DNA of 64,000 nt from a virus. The position numbers and the translations under genes are program-made. Position 1 is the stretch's first letter, and each line of letters begins with the position of its first letter. The stretch covers positions 1 through 64,000 of the IMG/VR virus record IMGVR_UViG_3300043449_000843; one strand, given 5' to 3'. Under the pieces are notes generated by a model that was not told the DNA's origin, did no database searches, and was given only the letters and a program-made list of their open reading frames with translations. Positions 21,007-31,200 of the stretch are shown piece after piece.

Positions 21007-22788
21007 CTACTCTACAACGTCTATGTCGTTAGCATAAGATGTAAATCCGTTTTCTTTAATGACTTTTAACACGTTATTAACTCTGCCCACAAGCTCATCC
21101 TTGTGAGATATAAGGTATATATTCTTTGCGCGGTCTCTAGCCATGCGTTTTAGGATGGATAGCGCATTTTCTACACCAGCTGAGTCAAGTCCGTTATCGA
21201 TTAATTCGTCAACAAACAACAAATTAATAGGATGGTATAGATTTTCCCAAATATCTCGAAATGCCCAACTCATGCTTAATATAAGTCTGTTACGCTCACC
21301 TCGTGAAAGATTATCAAAGTCTAAGTCCTGTCCTAATTGTGTAATTTCTACAGTAAGATCATTTTGAAATGTTACTTGATGTGGTAATCCAGTTTTATCA
21401 AGATAATACGTTAGACGCTGGTTAAGATAACTTAGATTTTGATCAATAATCTTTTTACGAATAAAAGAATCTTTGTTTGTAAGTAGTTTAAGCAGAAATT
21501 CTTGGTGATCTTTAAGACTAGTTAAGGTATTAATTGGTTCCCAATCAATCTCCTGTATAACAGTATTTTCAAGCTCAGTAATCTGCTCTTGATAAGGGTC
21601 AACAGTTTCATTCATTTCTAAAACTTTTGCCACAAGATTATCAAGGTTGTTTTTATGATCGTAAGCATCTTCTACGTGATCATAAAAGGTATCTGGCCTC
21701 TTATTAATCTCTCCAATATTATCTAACAACTTGTTAATTTCAACAATTTTCTTATCAATATCGTTGTAATATTTTTTGTTGTCTTTTAGCTCTTTATTGA
21801 GCTTTGTAAGCATTTCGTCTTTTTTATCATCATGCAGCTTTTGCCCACAGGCGTGACAGTTATGATCTTTTAGCTGTAAAAGATCCTTCTCAATCTTATC
21901 AATCAATTTCTGTGACTGTGCAGCAGAATTTTCAAGCGTAATCTTCTCCTTTGTTAAGGACTTAATATTGTCGTTTGTTTCTAGCCACAGTTTTAGAGCC
22001 TTGTGATTTTCAAGCTCATGCTCAATATTAATTTCACGTAGTTTTTTAATTCCTTCGTAGAGATTATCACATTCTTCTTTTTTCTTCTTGTACCAAGCAG
22101 ACTTCTTGAGATGCAAGCTCTCTATTGTACTTTTAATTCGCTCATTGCTTGCTTTGATAGCTTCAATATTAGCATTCTCTTGAGTAATAGTATCCTTAGT
22201 GAGTTTAATTTGCTCCTTAAGAGCTTCAGCCTTTTCACTCAAGAGTGTGATGCCTAGCAGTTGCTCAATAACTTCTCGCTGGTCATTGGCTTTCAAACTC
22301 AAGAAAGGTTCTGTATAGGTATTAAGAGCAACAATATGTTTGAACATAGTGTGCGTCATACCTATTAACTCATTAATTGCTTCTTGTGTTTTACGGCTGT
22401 CGCCCTGACTTTCGTCAATGTCATCGCTTTGCTGTTCACAATCATTAATATAAAACTTTAGAATGTTAGGCTTACGACCACGCTCAATGCGATAGTTAGT
22501 GCCGTTAACTTCAAAGTTAACAGTAACTAACATATTCTTTTTATTAATATTGTTGATTAGATTGTCTTTTTTAATATTAGTGAGAGCTTGTCCAAAAATA
22601 CTGTAACTAAGTGCATTTACTATAGTAGTTTTTCCTGTACCATTTCTAGAGCCACTGTCGTCACCTCCTTGATCTAGGTTCTCACCTAAAACAAGAGTCA
22701 TTTGCTCTTGCTCAAAGTCAACACCTTGCGAAACGTTACCTACGCTCATAAAGTTTTTTACTGTTAAGTTTTTAATTCTTATTTTCAT
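21007..22788 (-). CDS. gp46: Recombination endonuclease subunit gp46, SbcC/Rad50-like (593 aa)
   Basis: Walker A is GSRNGTGKTT at residues 46-55. Long coiled coils flank a zinc-hook CHAC (311-314). The ABC signature LSRGERNRLIL (~495) and Walker B INLLFVDELID (~525) are near the C-terminus. With gp47 it forms the ATP-dependent Mre11/Rad50-type complex that resects DNA ends for recombination-dependent replication. The length is close to T4 gp46 (560 aa). Its ATG overlaps the gp47 stop by four bases. The glycine-rich stretch DQGGDDSGSRNG before the P-loop is somewhat long but keeps the GxGKT core. Confidence 0.96.
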   Translation of the reverse strand: MKIRIKNLTVKNFMSVGNVSQGVDFEQEQMTLVLGENLDQGGDDSGSRNGTGKTTIVNALSYSIFGQALTNIKKDNLINNINKKNMLVTVNFEVNGTNYRIERGRKPNILKFYINDCEQQSDDIDESQGDSRKTQEAINELIGMTHTMFKHIVALNTYTEPFLSLKANDQREVIEQLLGITLLSEKAEALKEQIKLTKDTITQENANIEAIKASNERIKSTIESLHLKKSAWYKKKKEECDNLYEGIKKLREINIEHELENHKALKLWLETNDNIKSLTKEKITLENSAAQSQKLIDKIEKDLLQLKDHNCHACGQKLHDDKKDEMLTKLNKELKDNKKYYNDIDKKIVEINKLLDNIGEINKRPDTFYDHVEDAYDHKNNLDNLVAKVLEMNETVDPYQEQITELENTVIQEIDWEPINTLTSLKDHQEFLLKLLTNKDSFIRKKIIDQNLSYLNQRLTYYLDKTGLPHQVTFQNDLTVEITQLGQDLDFDNLSRGERNRLILSMSWAFRDIWENLYHPINLLFVDELIDNGLDSAGVENALSILKRMARDRAKNIYLISHKDELVGRVNNVLKVIKENGFTSYANDIDVVE

Positions 22789-23795
22789 AGGTTGTTATAA
22801 ATCTCTAGCAATACTTTACTATTATAGTTGTCGCTTTCAATGTTTACAATCTGATTTGTAACAATTTGGTCTACACTTTCAAAGTTACTAATTTCAATTG
22901 TAGAGCTTCCTTCTAGGTCACGCTTTTCTGGAACTAAGGTACATTCTCTAATATCGTAATTGTTCATTACAGTTTCTTTGATAAAGTTAGCTTCCTCAAA
23001 ACTAATGTCGATATCAAGTGCAACACGTAGGTGCATTTTAGGCTTCAACATGGTATCCATGTTATCTATTAATTGACTGAGCTTTACAGTCCTATAAGTT
23101 GGCATTTTTGGCCAATTGTAATATTGCGGTCTCCCGCCCCACTCTAAAATCATCATTCCACGTTCGTCATCACCTGCGTCGGCATAGTTATGAGGAAAAG
23201 CATTACCTATGTAATGAACGTTATCTCTATTTTGTCTGTGATGGAAATGTCCAGAAAATACGTATTCGTTATTTTTAAGACTGTCTGTTTGTAATTCTCC
23301 ATGATCGGGCATCTGAACCATAGCGTTCATATAAAACAGCGGTAGTTCAAAGTGCCCAAACATGTAGCGGCTTTTTACTTTAGATAAACGTTTCCATTCA
23401 TCTCCAATAAGCCAAGGAACTAGTGCTACTTCGTCTATTACAGTTGGTTCAGTAATCATCTGAACTCCTGGAATATGTCTACCAAACGCTACTGAAGTAA
23501 TATCTCTTCGGTCCTTGTAATAGAGATCATGATTACCAGGAAAGAAAATGAAGTTATCAAATGCTGATCCCAGTTTTTCTAACGCAGACAAACCAGCGTT
23601 CATGGTAGTAATGTTGATTGTGTTTCGATTGTGGTTCCAATCGCCGCAAAAAATAGCAGTATCACAATTTTCTTTTTTAGCTGTTTCTATAAACCAGTCT
23701 ACAAATTCCTCACAGTCATCATTATGGACCTTTGAGTTACTCTTCAGTCCAAAATGAATGTCTGTAAAAGCAGCAATTTTATTGAATAGTCCCAT
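22785..23795 (-). CDS. gp47: Recombination endonuclease subunit gp47, SbcD/Mre11-like (336 aa)
   Basis: Metallophosphoesterase motifs are complete: FTDIHFG (residues ~10-16), FCGDWNHNR (~45-53), FFPGNHDLYY (~84-93), then FGHFELP and FSGHFHHRQ with the metal-binding histidines. The size equals that of T4 gp47 (339 aa). It is the nuclease partner of gp46 and is co-transcribed with it from the gp55 side. No good Shine-Dalgarno is seen before the ATG at 23795. Confidence 0.96.
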   Translation of the reverse strand: MGLFNKIAAFTDIHFGLKSNSKVHNDDCEEFVDWFIETAKKENCDTAIFCGDWNHNRNTINITTMNAGLSALEKLGSAFDNFIFFPGNHDLYYKDRRDITSVAFGRHIPGVQMITEPTVIDEVALVPWLIGDEWKRLSKVKSRYMFGHFELPLFYMNAMVQMPDHGELQTDSLKNNEYVFSGHFHHRQNRDNVHYIGNAFPHNYADAGDDERGMMILEWGGRPQYYNWPKMPTYRTVKLSQLIDNMDTMLKPKMHLRVALDIDISFEEANFIKETVMNNYDIRECTLVPEKRDLEGSSTIEISNFESVDQIVTNQIVNIESDNYNSKVLLEIYNNL

Positions 23796-23825
23796 AGCTT
23801 ATTCTAACAAAAACGATAGGCTAAA

Positions 23826-24653
23826 TCAATCTTTCTTTTCTTTATAACGTTCTGTTGCTTGCTGCCACTCGTGATTGCTTTGTCTAGTGTAGCTGGGATT
23901 AAAGTTGTTCATTTCGAGAATATCATCTCTAATGTTCTGATTCTTCTTTTCTATGTTAATAACTCGAACAAAACTATTAGTAACAGCAGCAGTATAATAG
24001 GCAAAAGGGTTATTAGACTTTGACTCATCGAATTGCAATCCTATCTGTGTTAGTTGTAAAATTGCTTGACCACGCATTTCATCGTTGTAAGTGTATCCTC
24101 GAACATTACTTCTAGTAGCATAACGTTCACAAAGTTTCATAAACATACGTGCTAGTTTGTCTGTAAACTTGCCATGTTCTTTATTAAAGTATCCATTCTC
24201 CATGCCTCCTATCCAATGACTCTTGCCTACACAAATTAACTCACCGTTGTCGTCAAACTTCCAATGTTGAAAGGGAGGAAAGTTTACTTTCTCATGTGCA
24301 TCTGCTCTAGTTTTTGTTTTCTTTTTACGGCCAGGGGCTAAGGGAATGTGATCAAAAGTCATAATACGAAATACTACATCAGTTTTATCTATTTTACGAT
24401 AGTCGATCTCACACTCACTTAATTTTACTTTTTTATCGCCTGCTATTTTTTTCTGTTCAAATGATTCGACGGTTAATTTTTTGGCTTTATTTTTCTTTGC
24501 TTCTGCTATAGTTCTTATGTTAATCTTTTCTAAGCTAGGAAGTATTAGATCATATTCACTGTATGAAGGATCTATAAAACTACAATAGGATAATTTACTT
24601 TTATGTATTTCTAATAATAAATCTTTGTTATTTAGATAATTTACTTTTGCCAT
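23826..24653 (-). CDS. gp55: Late-transcription sigma factor gp55 (275 aa)
   Basis: The start KVNYLNNKDLLLEI and the C-terminal half (NVRGYTYNDEMRGQAIL, FDESKSNNPFAYYTAAVTNSFVR, NQNIRDDILEMNN) match the gp55 family, a minimal sigma factor with a region-2-like core. gp55 directs host RNA polymerase to TATAAATA late promoters and works with the clamp gp45 and co-activator gp33, neither of which is in the window. It is longer than T4 gp55 (185 aa) because of ~130 residues between the N-terminal motif and the core, including HIPLAPGRKKKTKTRADAHE. A sigma70-like promoter stands directly upstream, as expected for a gene needed before late transcription. Confidence 0.92.
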   Translation of the reverse strand: MAKVNYLNNKDLLLEIHKSKLSYCSFIDPSYSEYDLILPSLEKINIRTIAEAKKNKAKKLTVESFEQKKIAGDKKVKLSECEIDYRKIDKTDVVFRIMTFDHIPLAPGRKKKTKTRADAHEKVNFPPFQHWKFDDNGELICVGKSHWIGGMENGYFNKEHGKFTDKLARMFMKLCERYATRSNVRGYTYNDEMRGQAILQLTQIGLQFDESKSNNPFAYYTAAVTNSFVRVINIEKKNQNIRDDILEMNNFNPSYTRQSNHEWQQATERYKEKKD

Positions 24654-24670
24654 ATGAGATCTCCAAAAGT

Positions 24671-24699
24671 ATTATAATAAGACTACTTAATTATTGCAA
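24671..24699 (-). promoter_or_regulatory. Sigma70-type promoter in front of gp55
   Basis: On the minus strand TTGCAA (24699-24694) and a perfect TATAAT (24676-24671) are separated by exactly 17 bases. The expected start lies near the GGAG that precedes the gp55 ATG by seven bases. It probably drives gp55, gp47, gp46 and the small genes behind them before late transcription. Confidence 0.65.
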
Positions 24700-24720
24700 T
24701 AAATATTTAAGGAGAATCTT

Positions 24721-25614
24721 ATGCCTATTATTGGAAATACAGGAATAGCAACATTTGTTGCAAATGATGGAGTAACACAAACATTAGATGTTACAGGTCA
24801 AATTGTTAATGCTGTAGGAGATGCATTAGTTAATGGCTACGCTGGACCTTTTGTTTTTAGTACGGATCCAAATGTTCTAGCCAGTAATTGGAGATCTAAC
24901 GGAATTCCTGCAGGTGCGACACCTACTTTTGAAACAGTTTCTGTTGCAGCACAATATTCAGTTCCACCAAATGAAAAAGATTGGCGTGTTCGAATTTCTT
25001 GTGAGTTATTTACATCCGGATCCGGCGGCGCCGGCGCAGGTGGAACAAATAATGTATTAGCTCCTTTATCAGCAACTAATGGATTAATATTTCCATATTT
25101 GCCTCAGATAACAATGAGTCATTCTGCAAATTATGCACAGATGGATATAGCTCATATTAATCATCCATTCTTTGCTTATAAAAATAGCCAAGTAGACGAA
25201 ATAGCAATTACTGGAAAATTTACAGTTCAGACACAAACAGAAGCACAATATTGGTTAGCTGCGGTACATTTCTTAAAAACAATTACTAAATCGTTCTTTG
25301 GTACAGGTGAAAACTTAGGTAATCCACCACCGATCTGTAAACTAAACGGATATGGCGATTTTGTCTATAACGAAGTACCTGTTATTGTAAAAAATTTTAC
25401 AGTAACAATGCCTAATGACGTAGATTATATTGCATCTAGTGTTGGTGGTGGCCAAGGAACAGCAGGAGCAAATGTAACTTATGTACCTGTATCATCAGAT
25501 ATATCAGTATCGGTACAACCTGTTTATAGTAGAACTGAATCAAAAACATTTGACTTAAACAAGTTTGCTTCGGGTGAAATGTTAAAAACACAAAGCGGAT
25601 CAGGATGGATTTAA
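24721..25614 (+). CDS. gp48: Baseplate tail-tube cap/initiator protein, gp48/gp54 family (297 aa)
   Basis: Characteristic segments are FPYLPQITMSHSANYAQMDI, NHPFFAYKNSQVDEIAITGKF, EAQYWLAAVHFLKTITKSFFG and LNGYGDFVYNEVPVIVKNFTV, which occur in the gp48/gp54 group of T4-like baseplates. These proteins sit on the hub and start the tail tube. In this family gp48 and gp54 are related, and I cannot separate them with certainty; no second member is visible in the window. AAGGAG is seven bases before the ATG. The gene runs into gp53 with a TAATG junction. Confidence 0.8.
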   Translation: MPIIGNTGIATFVANDGVTQTLDVTGQIVNAVGDALVNGYAGPFVFSTDPNVLASNWRSNGIPAGATPTFETVSVAAQYSVPPNEKDWRVRISCELFTSGSGGAGAGGTNNVLAPLSATNGLIFPYLPQITMSHSANYAQMDIAHINHPFFAYKNSQVDEIAITGKFTVQTQTEAQYWLAAVHFLKTITKSFFGTGENLGNPPPICKLNGYGDFVYNEVPVIVKNFTVTMPNDVDYIASSVGGGQGTAGANVTYVPVSSDISVSVQPVYSRTESKTFDLNKFASGEMLKTQSGSGWI

Positions 25615-25919
25615 TGGCAAAAGCAAAATATGCATCATACAGTCTCTACAATCAAACACCACAAAAAGCAGATTACTTAGATATTTGGGTACCTAGGATA
25701 ATACCTGCAGATCCAGACGATTATGATTATCAAATACAACCCCAATATACATATAGACCAGACTTATTAGCTTATGATTTATATGGAACATCTAGACTAT
25801 GGTGGGTTTTTATGCAAAGAAATGTTGATGTTATCTTTGATCCTGTATATGATTTCCGTGCAGGAGTTATTATCAAGTTACCCAAAAAAGGTAATCTTTT
25901 AAGATTATTAGGATTATAA
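25614..25919 (+). CDS. gp53: Baseplate wedge protein gp53 (101 aa)
   Basis: The core YRPDLLAYDLYGTSRLWWVFMQRNVD...DPVYDFRAGVIIKLP shows the gp53 pattern, in which a LysM-like fold carries a conserved LA...YG...LWW segment. T4 gp53 has 196 residues; short forms are common in marine phages. It joins wedges to the hub. I use ATG 25614, overlapping the previous stop, with GGATGG just before it; an in-frame ATG at 25605 would add three residues. One base separates it from the next gene. Confidence 0.88.
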   Translation: MAKAKYASYSLYNQTPQKADYLDIWVPRIIPADPDDYDYQIQPQYTYRPDLLAYDLYGTSRLWWVFMQRNVDVIFDPVYDFRAGVIIKLPKKGNLLRLLGL

Positions 25920-25920
25920 T

Positions 25921-28188
25921 ATGGCTAACCCGTTAACACAAAGTACTCAAGATATTTCTAAAATGCAAGCTCAAGGATTTAATCCTTTAGACGATTTTCA
26001 AACGTTTAATAATTTGTTTACACTTGCAGGATGCACAAAAGCTCAAATTCAAGGAAATATTTCAAAGCCGAGTATTGAAAATATAGTCTGTCGTTCTCAA
26101 AGTATTGGACCCGACGGAGGATTTGATTCTGGATTTGGAAAATTTGATTATTTTATAGATGACGTAATTATTGCCACTACACCTAGGCCTAGTAAACAAA
26201 CTGCAAATACATTTGCAACTAAAATAAGTTTTAAAGTTTTTGAACCATATAGTATGGGCTTGTTTATGATGTCAATGCGAGAAGCAGCAACTCGTGCAGG
26301 CTATGAATTAAACTTTAAAGAAGCTCCTTTTATTTTTATGATAGAATGGATAGGGTATAAAGACAGTAAGCCAGGAAAGCCTGACGAAAAGTTAACTAGA
26401 ATACTACCTATTAAGATCACACAAATGAAATTTAAAGTTGGCACAACAGGTTCAACATATGATATAGAAGCTATTCCATATAATGAATTTGCTTTTAGAG
26501 ATCAAGTTGTTAAGAACGTAAGTGATATACAAATTTCTGGAAAAAGTGTAGAGGAAATGTTAATTAAGGGTCCTCAGAGTTTATTCAGTCAATTAGAAAT
26601 ACGTTATAAAGAAGCAAAAGAAAAATACAATCATGAGTTTGATCAAATTCTAATATCATTTCCTAAAGACTTTACTGCAACAGGAGGAGTAGAAAATGAT
26701 ATTAGTAAGGCTTTTATCTATGAGGATTTTAATAATTCAGGATCACAACCTTTTCCAAATTTAAATGATCCTAATGTCTTTGACCAAGAAAAGCAAATAT
26801 ATAAGTCTGCACCATTTAAGTTAGAAGCAGATCGTGCATGGCATTTTACACAAGAAATATCAATCCCCGATATTATAAATGAAGTAATTATTCGTAGTAG
26901 ATATATTACAGATCAGTTTACTAAAGACAATCAATTAAAAACAGATGAATACGGAATGGTAAAATGGTTTAGAATTGAAACAAGAATTACTGACGGAGAG
27001 GATGTACCGGAGCTAGGACGACATAAACGACTTATTACTTACAGGGTACTTCCATATAAAGTACATTGTCATAGATTTCTCCCGCCTGGTAAAAAGCCAA
27101 ATGTTGGATTTGAAAAATTAAAAAATTCTGTTGCTAGAGTTTATGATTACATTTATACAGGTAAAAATACAGAAATATTAAACTTAGAACTTAATTTTGA
27201 TATGGCATTTTTTACGGTTGTTCCGGCTGACGTAGCAACAAACCCAGGACAATCAAATGCTGGGCAAAAAGGTATCACGGCTGGTAGTCAAGAACCTGAT
27301 CAGGTAATTAACCCAGGTATAAGACCGCTACCAACAATGGCTACTGGACAACTATTGCCAGCTAATGCAATGGATGTTATGAATTCTTTAACAACACGTT
27401 CAACAGGACAACAAGCACAAAACCAGCAGGATAAAAAATTAGAAGAAAAAGCTGAAATGTTAGCAGTTCAAACACCTGTAGGACAGAGAGCTGCACAATA
27501 TGTTCCTCCAGGCGGCGGCGGCACAGATACTAGGGACACATCAAAAGTTCGAACTATGCAAATTCTGTTAACTAATCCTGGAGACATGGTTAATTTAAAT
27601 ATGGATATCATGGGAGATCCTTATTATATTCCAACGAGCGGAATGGGAAGTCAAGCAGTACAACCCAAAGGAGAACAAGAATTAGAAGATGGATCTATGA
27701 ATTATCAAACAAGTGAAACTATAATTCTTGTTAATTTTAGAACTCCAACAGATTTTGATCCAAAAACAGGACTTTATAAATTTAGTCAAGGTATTGATAT
27801 GTGGAGTGGATTGTATCAACTTACAGATATAGAATCTAGATTTAATCAAAATAAGTTTACACAAACAATAAAAGGTTATCGTATAAGACAGCAGCTCGGA
27901 GGCGAAAATGCTGATACTATCTTTATTAAAGAACAGCAAAAACAGCAAAATGGACAAGGACAACCAAACGGAGGAGCAGGTGATCAACAACAGCAGGGTG
28001 ATCAACAAGGTGCTCCAGATGCTCAAGACGGTAGCACTCCTGTAAGTCCAGCACAGGATGCCGCCGCAGCACCGGATGTATCTCCAACTTCTTATCCTGT
28101 TCCAGGTGCACCATTAACAGGAGCAGGAGCAGTAGGACTAACTACAGTATTTGACGGACAGATGTTTCGTCAATATCCGAATCAATAA
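25921..28188 (+). CDS. gp27: Baseplate central hub protein, gp27-like (755 aa)
   Basis: The N-terminal ~480 residues form the conserved core: FEPYSMGLFMMSMREAATRAGY, PFIFMIEWIGYKD, ITQMKFKVGTTGSTYDIEAIPYNE and VYDYIYTGKNTEILNLELNFD are segments I know from hub proteins lying between gp53 and gp5 in marine T4-like phages. T4 gp27 (391 aa) makes the trimeric hub torus that holds the gp5 spike. This version is nearly twice as long. Its ends include a Gln-rich linker (residues ~495-515) and a Gln/Gly/Pro/Ala-rich tail (~675-740), probably flexible. Direct position before gp5 supports the call. Confidence 0.75.
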   Translation: MANPLTQSTQDISKMQAQGFNPLDDFQTFNNLFTLAGCTKAQIQGNISKPSIENIVCRSQSIGPDGGFDSGFGKFDYFIDDVIIATTPRPSKQTANTFATKISFKVFEPYSMGLFMMSMREAATRAGYELNFKEAPFIFMIEWIGYKDSKPGKPDEKLTRILPIKITQMKFKVGTTGSTYDIEAIPYNEFAFRDQVVKNVSDIQISGKSVEEMLIKGPQSLFSQLEIRYKEAKEKYNHEFDQILISFPKDFTATGGVENDISKAFIYEDFNNSGSQPFPNLNDPNVFDQEKQIYKSAPFKLEADRAWHFTQEISIPDIINEVIIRSRYITDQFTKDNQLKTDEYGMVKWFRIETRITDGEDVPELGRHKRLITYRVLPYKVHCHRFLPPGKKPNVGFEKLKNSVARVYDYIYTGKNTEILNLELNFDMAFFTVVPADVATNPGQSNAGQKGITAGSQEPDQVINPGIRPLPTMATGQLLPANAMDVMNSLTTRSTGQQAQNQQDKKLEEKAEMLAVQTPVGQRAAQYVPPGGGGTDTRDTSKVRTMQILLTNPGDMVNLNMDIMGDPYYIPTSGMGSQAVQPKGEQELEDGSMNYQTSETIILVNFRTPTDFDPKTGLYKFSQGIDMWSGLYQLTDIESRFNQNKFTQTIKGYRIRQQLGGENADTIFIKEQQKQQNGQGQPNGGAGDQQQQGDQQGAPDAQDGSTPVSPAQDAAAAPDVSPTSYPVPGAPLTGAGAVGLTTVFDGQMFRQYPNQ

Positions 28189-28202
28189 AGGTGATTTAGA
28201 AT

Positions 28203-31200
28203 ATGTCGATTGATAAAAGAGCAGATAATGTAATTAACAAATCGTTACTTCCTAACCCAGGTCCATATCTTGCAAAAATTGTTACTAATGTTGATCCTTT
28301 AAAGCAAGGTGCATTAGAAGTTGAATTATTAAGACCAATTGGTAATCAACCAGAAATGAATCAACAATTATTTGTAGTAAGATATCTGAGTCCTTTTTAT
28401 GGCGTTACTAGTATAGATCATACAGCATCAGATGCAGCAGATTTTAATAATACACAAAAAAGTTATGGATTTTGGGCCGTGCCTCCTGATGTTGGTGTTA
28501 CTGTTATGGTTATATTTGTAGATAGTGATCCAGGACAAGGATTCTGGATAGGCTGCGTACAAGATGCACTAATGAACCATATGATTCCAGGTATTGCAGG
28601 AAGTGAGTATACTCAAGAACAAGTTAGATTTAATGATGACACCCAATGGGGTGACATGGAACAAACACAGTCGAGATATAATACAACTTTTTTACCAGTC
28701 GGCGAAGTTAATAGAAGACCATTTAAAGAAGGTAAAGCAACACCAGATCCTAATGTTGAATCTAACAAGAAACCAATTCATCCTATTGCAGAACATATAC
28801 TAGAGCAAGGACTTACTAACGATAGACATAGAGGTGTTTATACAAGTTCTGCAAGACGCGAAAGTCCTAGTAATGTTTATGGGTGGAGCACCCCAGGTCC
28901 TGTAGACAAGAGACAAAATGCTATTAAGGGAAAAGTAGGAAGAGCAAAAAATAAAATTGACAAATTTGTTAGTCGCATGGGCGGACATTGTATTATTATG
29001 GATGACGGTGATGAGCGTTTTTTACGTAAAACTAGACCCTGGGAAGGACCAGACGAATATGCTGATGTTGAGAATGGTGAAGAAGGGTTAGTTGATTGGC
29101 CTAGAGACGAGTCTTTTAGAATTAGGACTCGTAAAGGTGCTCAGATTCTTATGCATACATCGGAAGACTTCATTTATATTTGTAATTCTAGAGGTACCGC
29201 ATGGATGGAGTTTACCTCTAACGGTAAAATTCAGTTTTATGCTAAAGAAGGTGTACATATGGGATCTGGATCAGATATTCAGATGACATCAACACGACAT
29301 ATTACTCAACATGCCAATGGGCATCACATTGTATATTCTGTAGGTAATACTGTAGTTACTACAGAAGGTGATCACAGTTTAACAGCACGTGGTAGTACAT
29401 TTCATCGTAGTGATAATGATCATAGTCTTGTTGCTGCTAACCATTGTTATGTAGAAGGGCAGGCAGGACACCACATTAGAGGTGAAAATTTAAATTTCAG
29501 TGGAAATTCACATGAATGGACAGTTGGTGGTGATTTCATGATGAACGTCCAAGGAAATTTTGAAATACGATCACAAAATACAATTATAGGTGCAGACCTT
29601 AATCTTCATTTAAAAGCAGGACAAGAAGCTAGAATAAAAGGTTTAGACGTTTTCATAAATGCTGGACAAGATGTATCGATAGCACCTTCACAAGATTTTA
29701 ATGTACAAGCAGAAAACAAGATATGTATGACATCAGCTGAGGACGCAAGTTTAAAGAGTGAAAAAGCGGGGATTAAACTTGATGCTAAAACTGGGCTTGA
29801 TGTTAAAGTTGGAAAAGATATTAAGATCGGTGCTGAAGGGAAAATTGGTGTAGGAGCCGCCGGCGACATAATATTAAAATCAAAAGCAAATGTACATCTT
29901 AATGGACCAAATGCTGACCCGCCAGCTCCGGGACTTACAATGAATTATGATCCAAGTGATGCAGTTGAAGCAGATGAAGCTGCCGGCGCAGCAGCTCCGG
30001 CAGTTGCCGGTGGAGGAGTCTGTAGAGCAACAGAGGCACCATTAAGTGTTGCACCTAGAGTAGGGATATGTCTTAATAAATTAGTTCCAGTTAGTGAGCC
30101 TTTCCAACACGAATGCTCAGGACCTGTACAAACTAGCGCAAGAGCATTAGATTGTAGTGATCCTAGAACAGTAGCTCCGCCTCCATCACAAGGCGGCGGA
30201 GGTGGCGGCGGAGGCGGCGGCGGAGGTGGCGGCTACACTATTAGGTCGTTACCAGACGATGCAGCAAAAATTCCTTGGAGTCGCGGCGGCGGAGCTGATG
30301 GACAATTACATACAACATATAAGCACACAGATCACGATTTGGTTAACACTCCTTATGTATCACCGCCATTAGAGGCAGATTATGCAAGAAAGCATCCAGC
30401 TGAATGGACTAAGGATAAAGAGTTCCTTTCAAAGTGTGGCCAAATTGCTCAGAAATGCCAAGCTGAAATGCTTGATCTATTAACAATAATAGGACTAGAA
30501 ACTGGTTTATCATTTGAGCCATCGTGTGGCAAAGAACATGGACGTATGGGTTTCTTCCAGTGGAACGACGATACAGCTGGTGAGATTGGAACATCTACTG
30601 GTGCTCTAAAACATATGTCTAGAGTTCAACAGTTAGATTATTGTGACAAATGGTTGAAGAAATGGGGCTATCCTAAGGGGTTAGAGAAAATGTATCTGTC
30701 AGTTATGGCTCCAGCAGCAATGAACATAGCTGAAGGGCAAGAAATATATAAAATGGGAACAGATGAATGGCATGCAAACAAAACCTGGAGAGAAAAACCA
30801 AGTGGTAGAATTACTCTAAAAGGAGTTAGAGATTCATTAGCAAAGATCCGTGCAAGAGTTAAAGCTATGTTAGACTCATCTGGTATCGAAACAGGACCTC
30901 AACAAGAAAAAGCTGATCAACAGAAAAAGCAAGCACAGCAACAAAATCCAACTGGAGATGTTTCAACAAATAATGCTACACCGAACCCAGGAACATCAAC
31001 TTCTACACAAGCTACAGGTAATATGCCTAAAGTAGTAACTTATGCTGGACAGCAATATTTTGATGCAAAAGCAGGTTTACCTACTCCACCAGCAGGATTC
31101 CAATGGGTAGGAACAGAGTATGCATCACTTGTAAATACTGCATCAAACTCAGCAATGACAGTTCCGCAAGCACTTAGTATTTTAGGATCTATGAGAAGTG

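Noticed and set aside
23826-24653. The extra ~130 residues in gp55 as a newly gained domain
   Set aside because: I recall similar segments in gp55-like proteins of other marine T4-like phages, so the greater length relative to T4 is probably a lineage feature.
24698-24705. AATAAATA before the gp48-family gene as a late promoter
   Set aside because: It lies only 16 bases from the ATG, so a transcript would begin at or after the Shine-Dalgarno; the first base also differs from the consensus.
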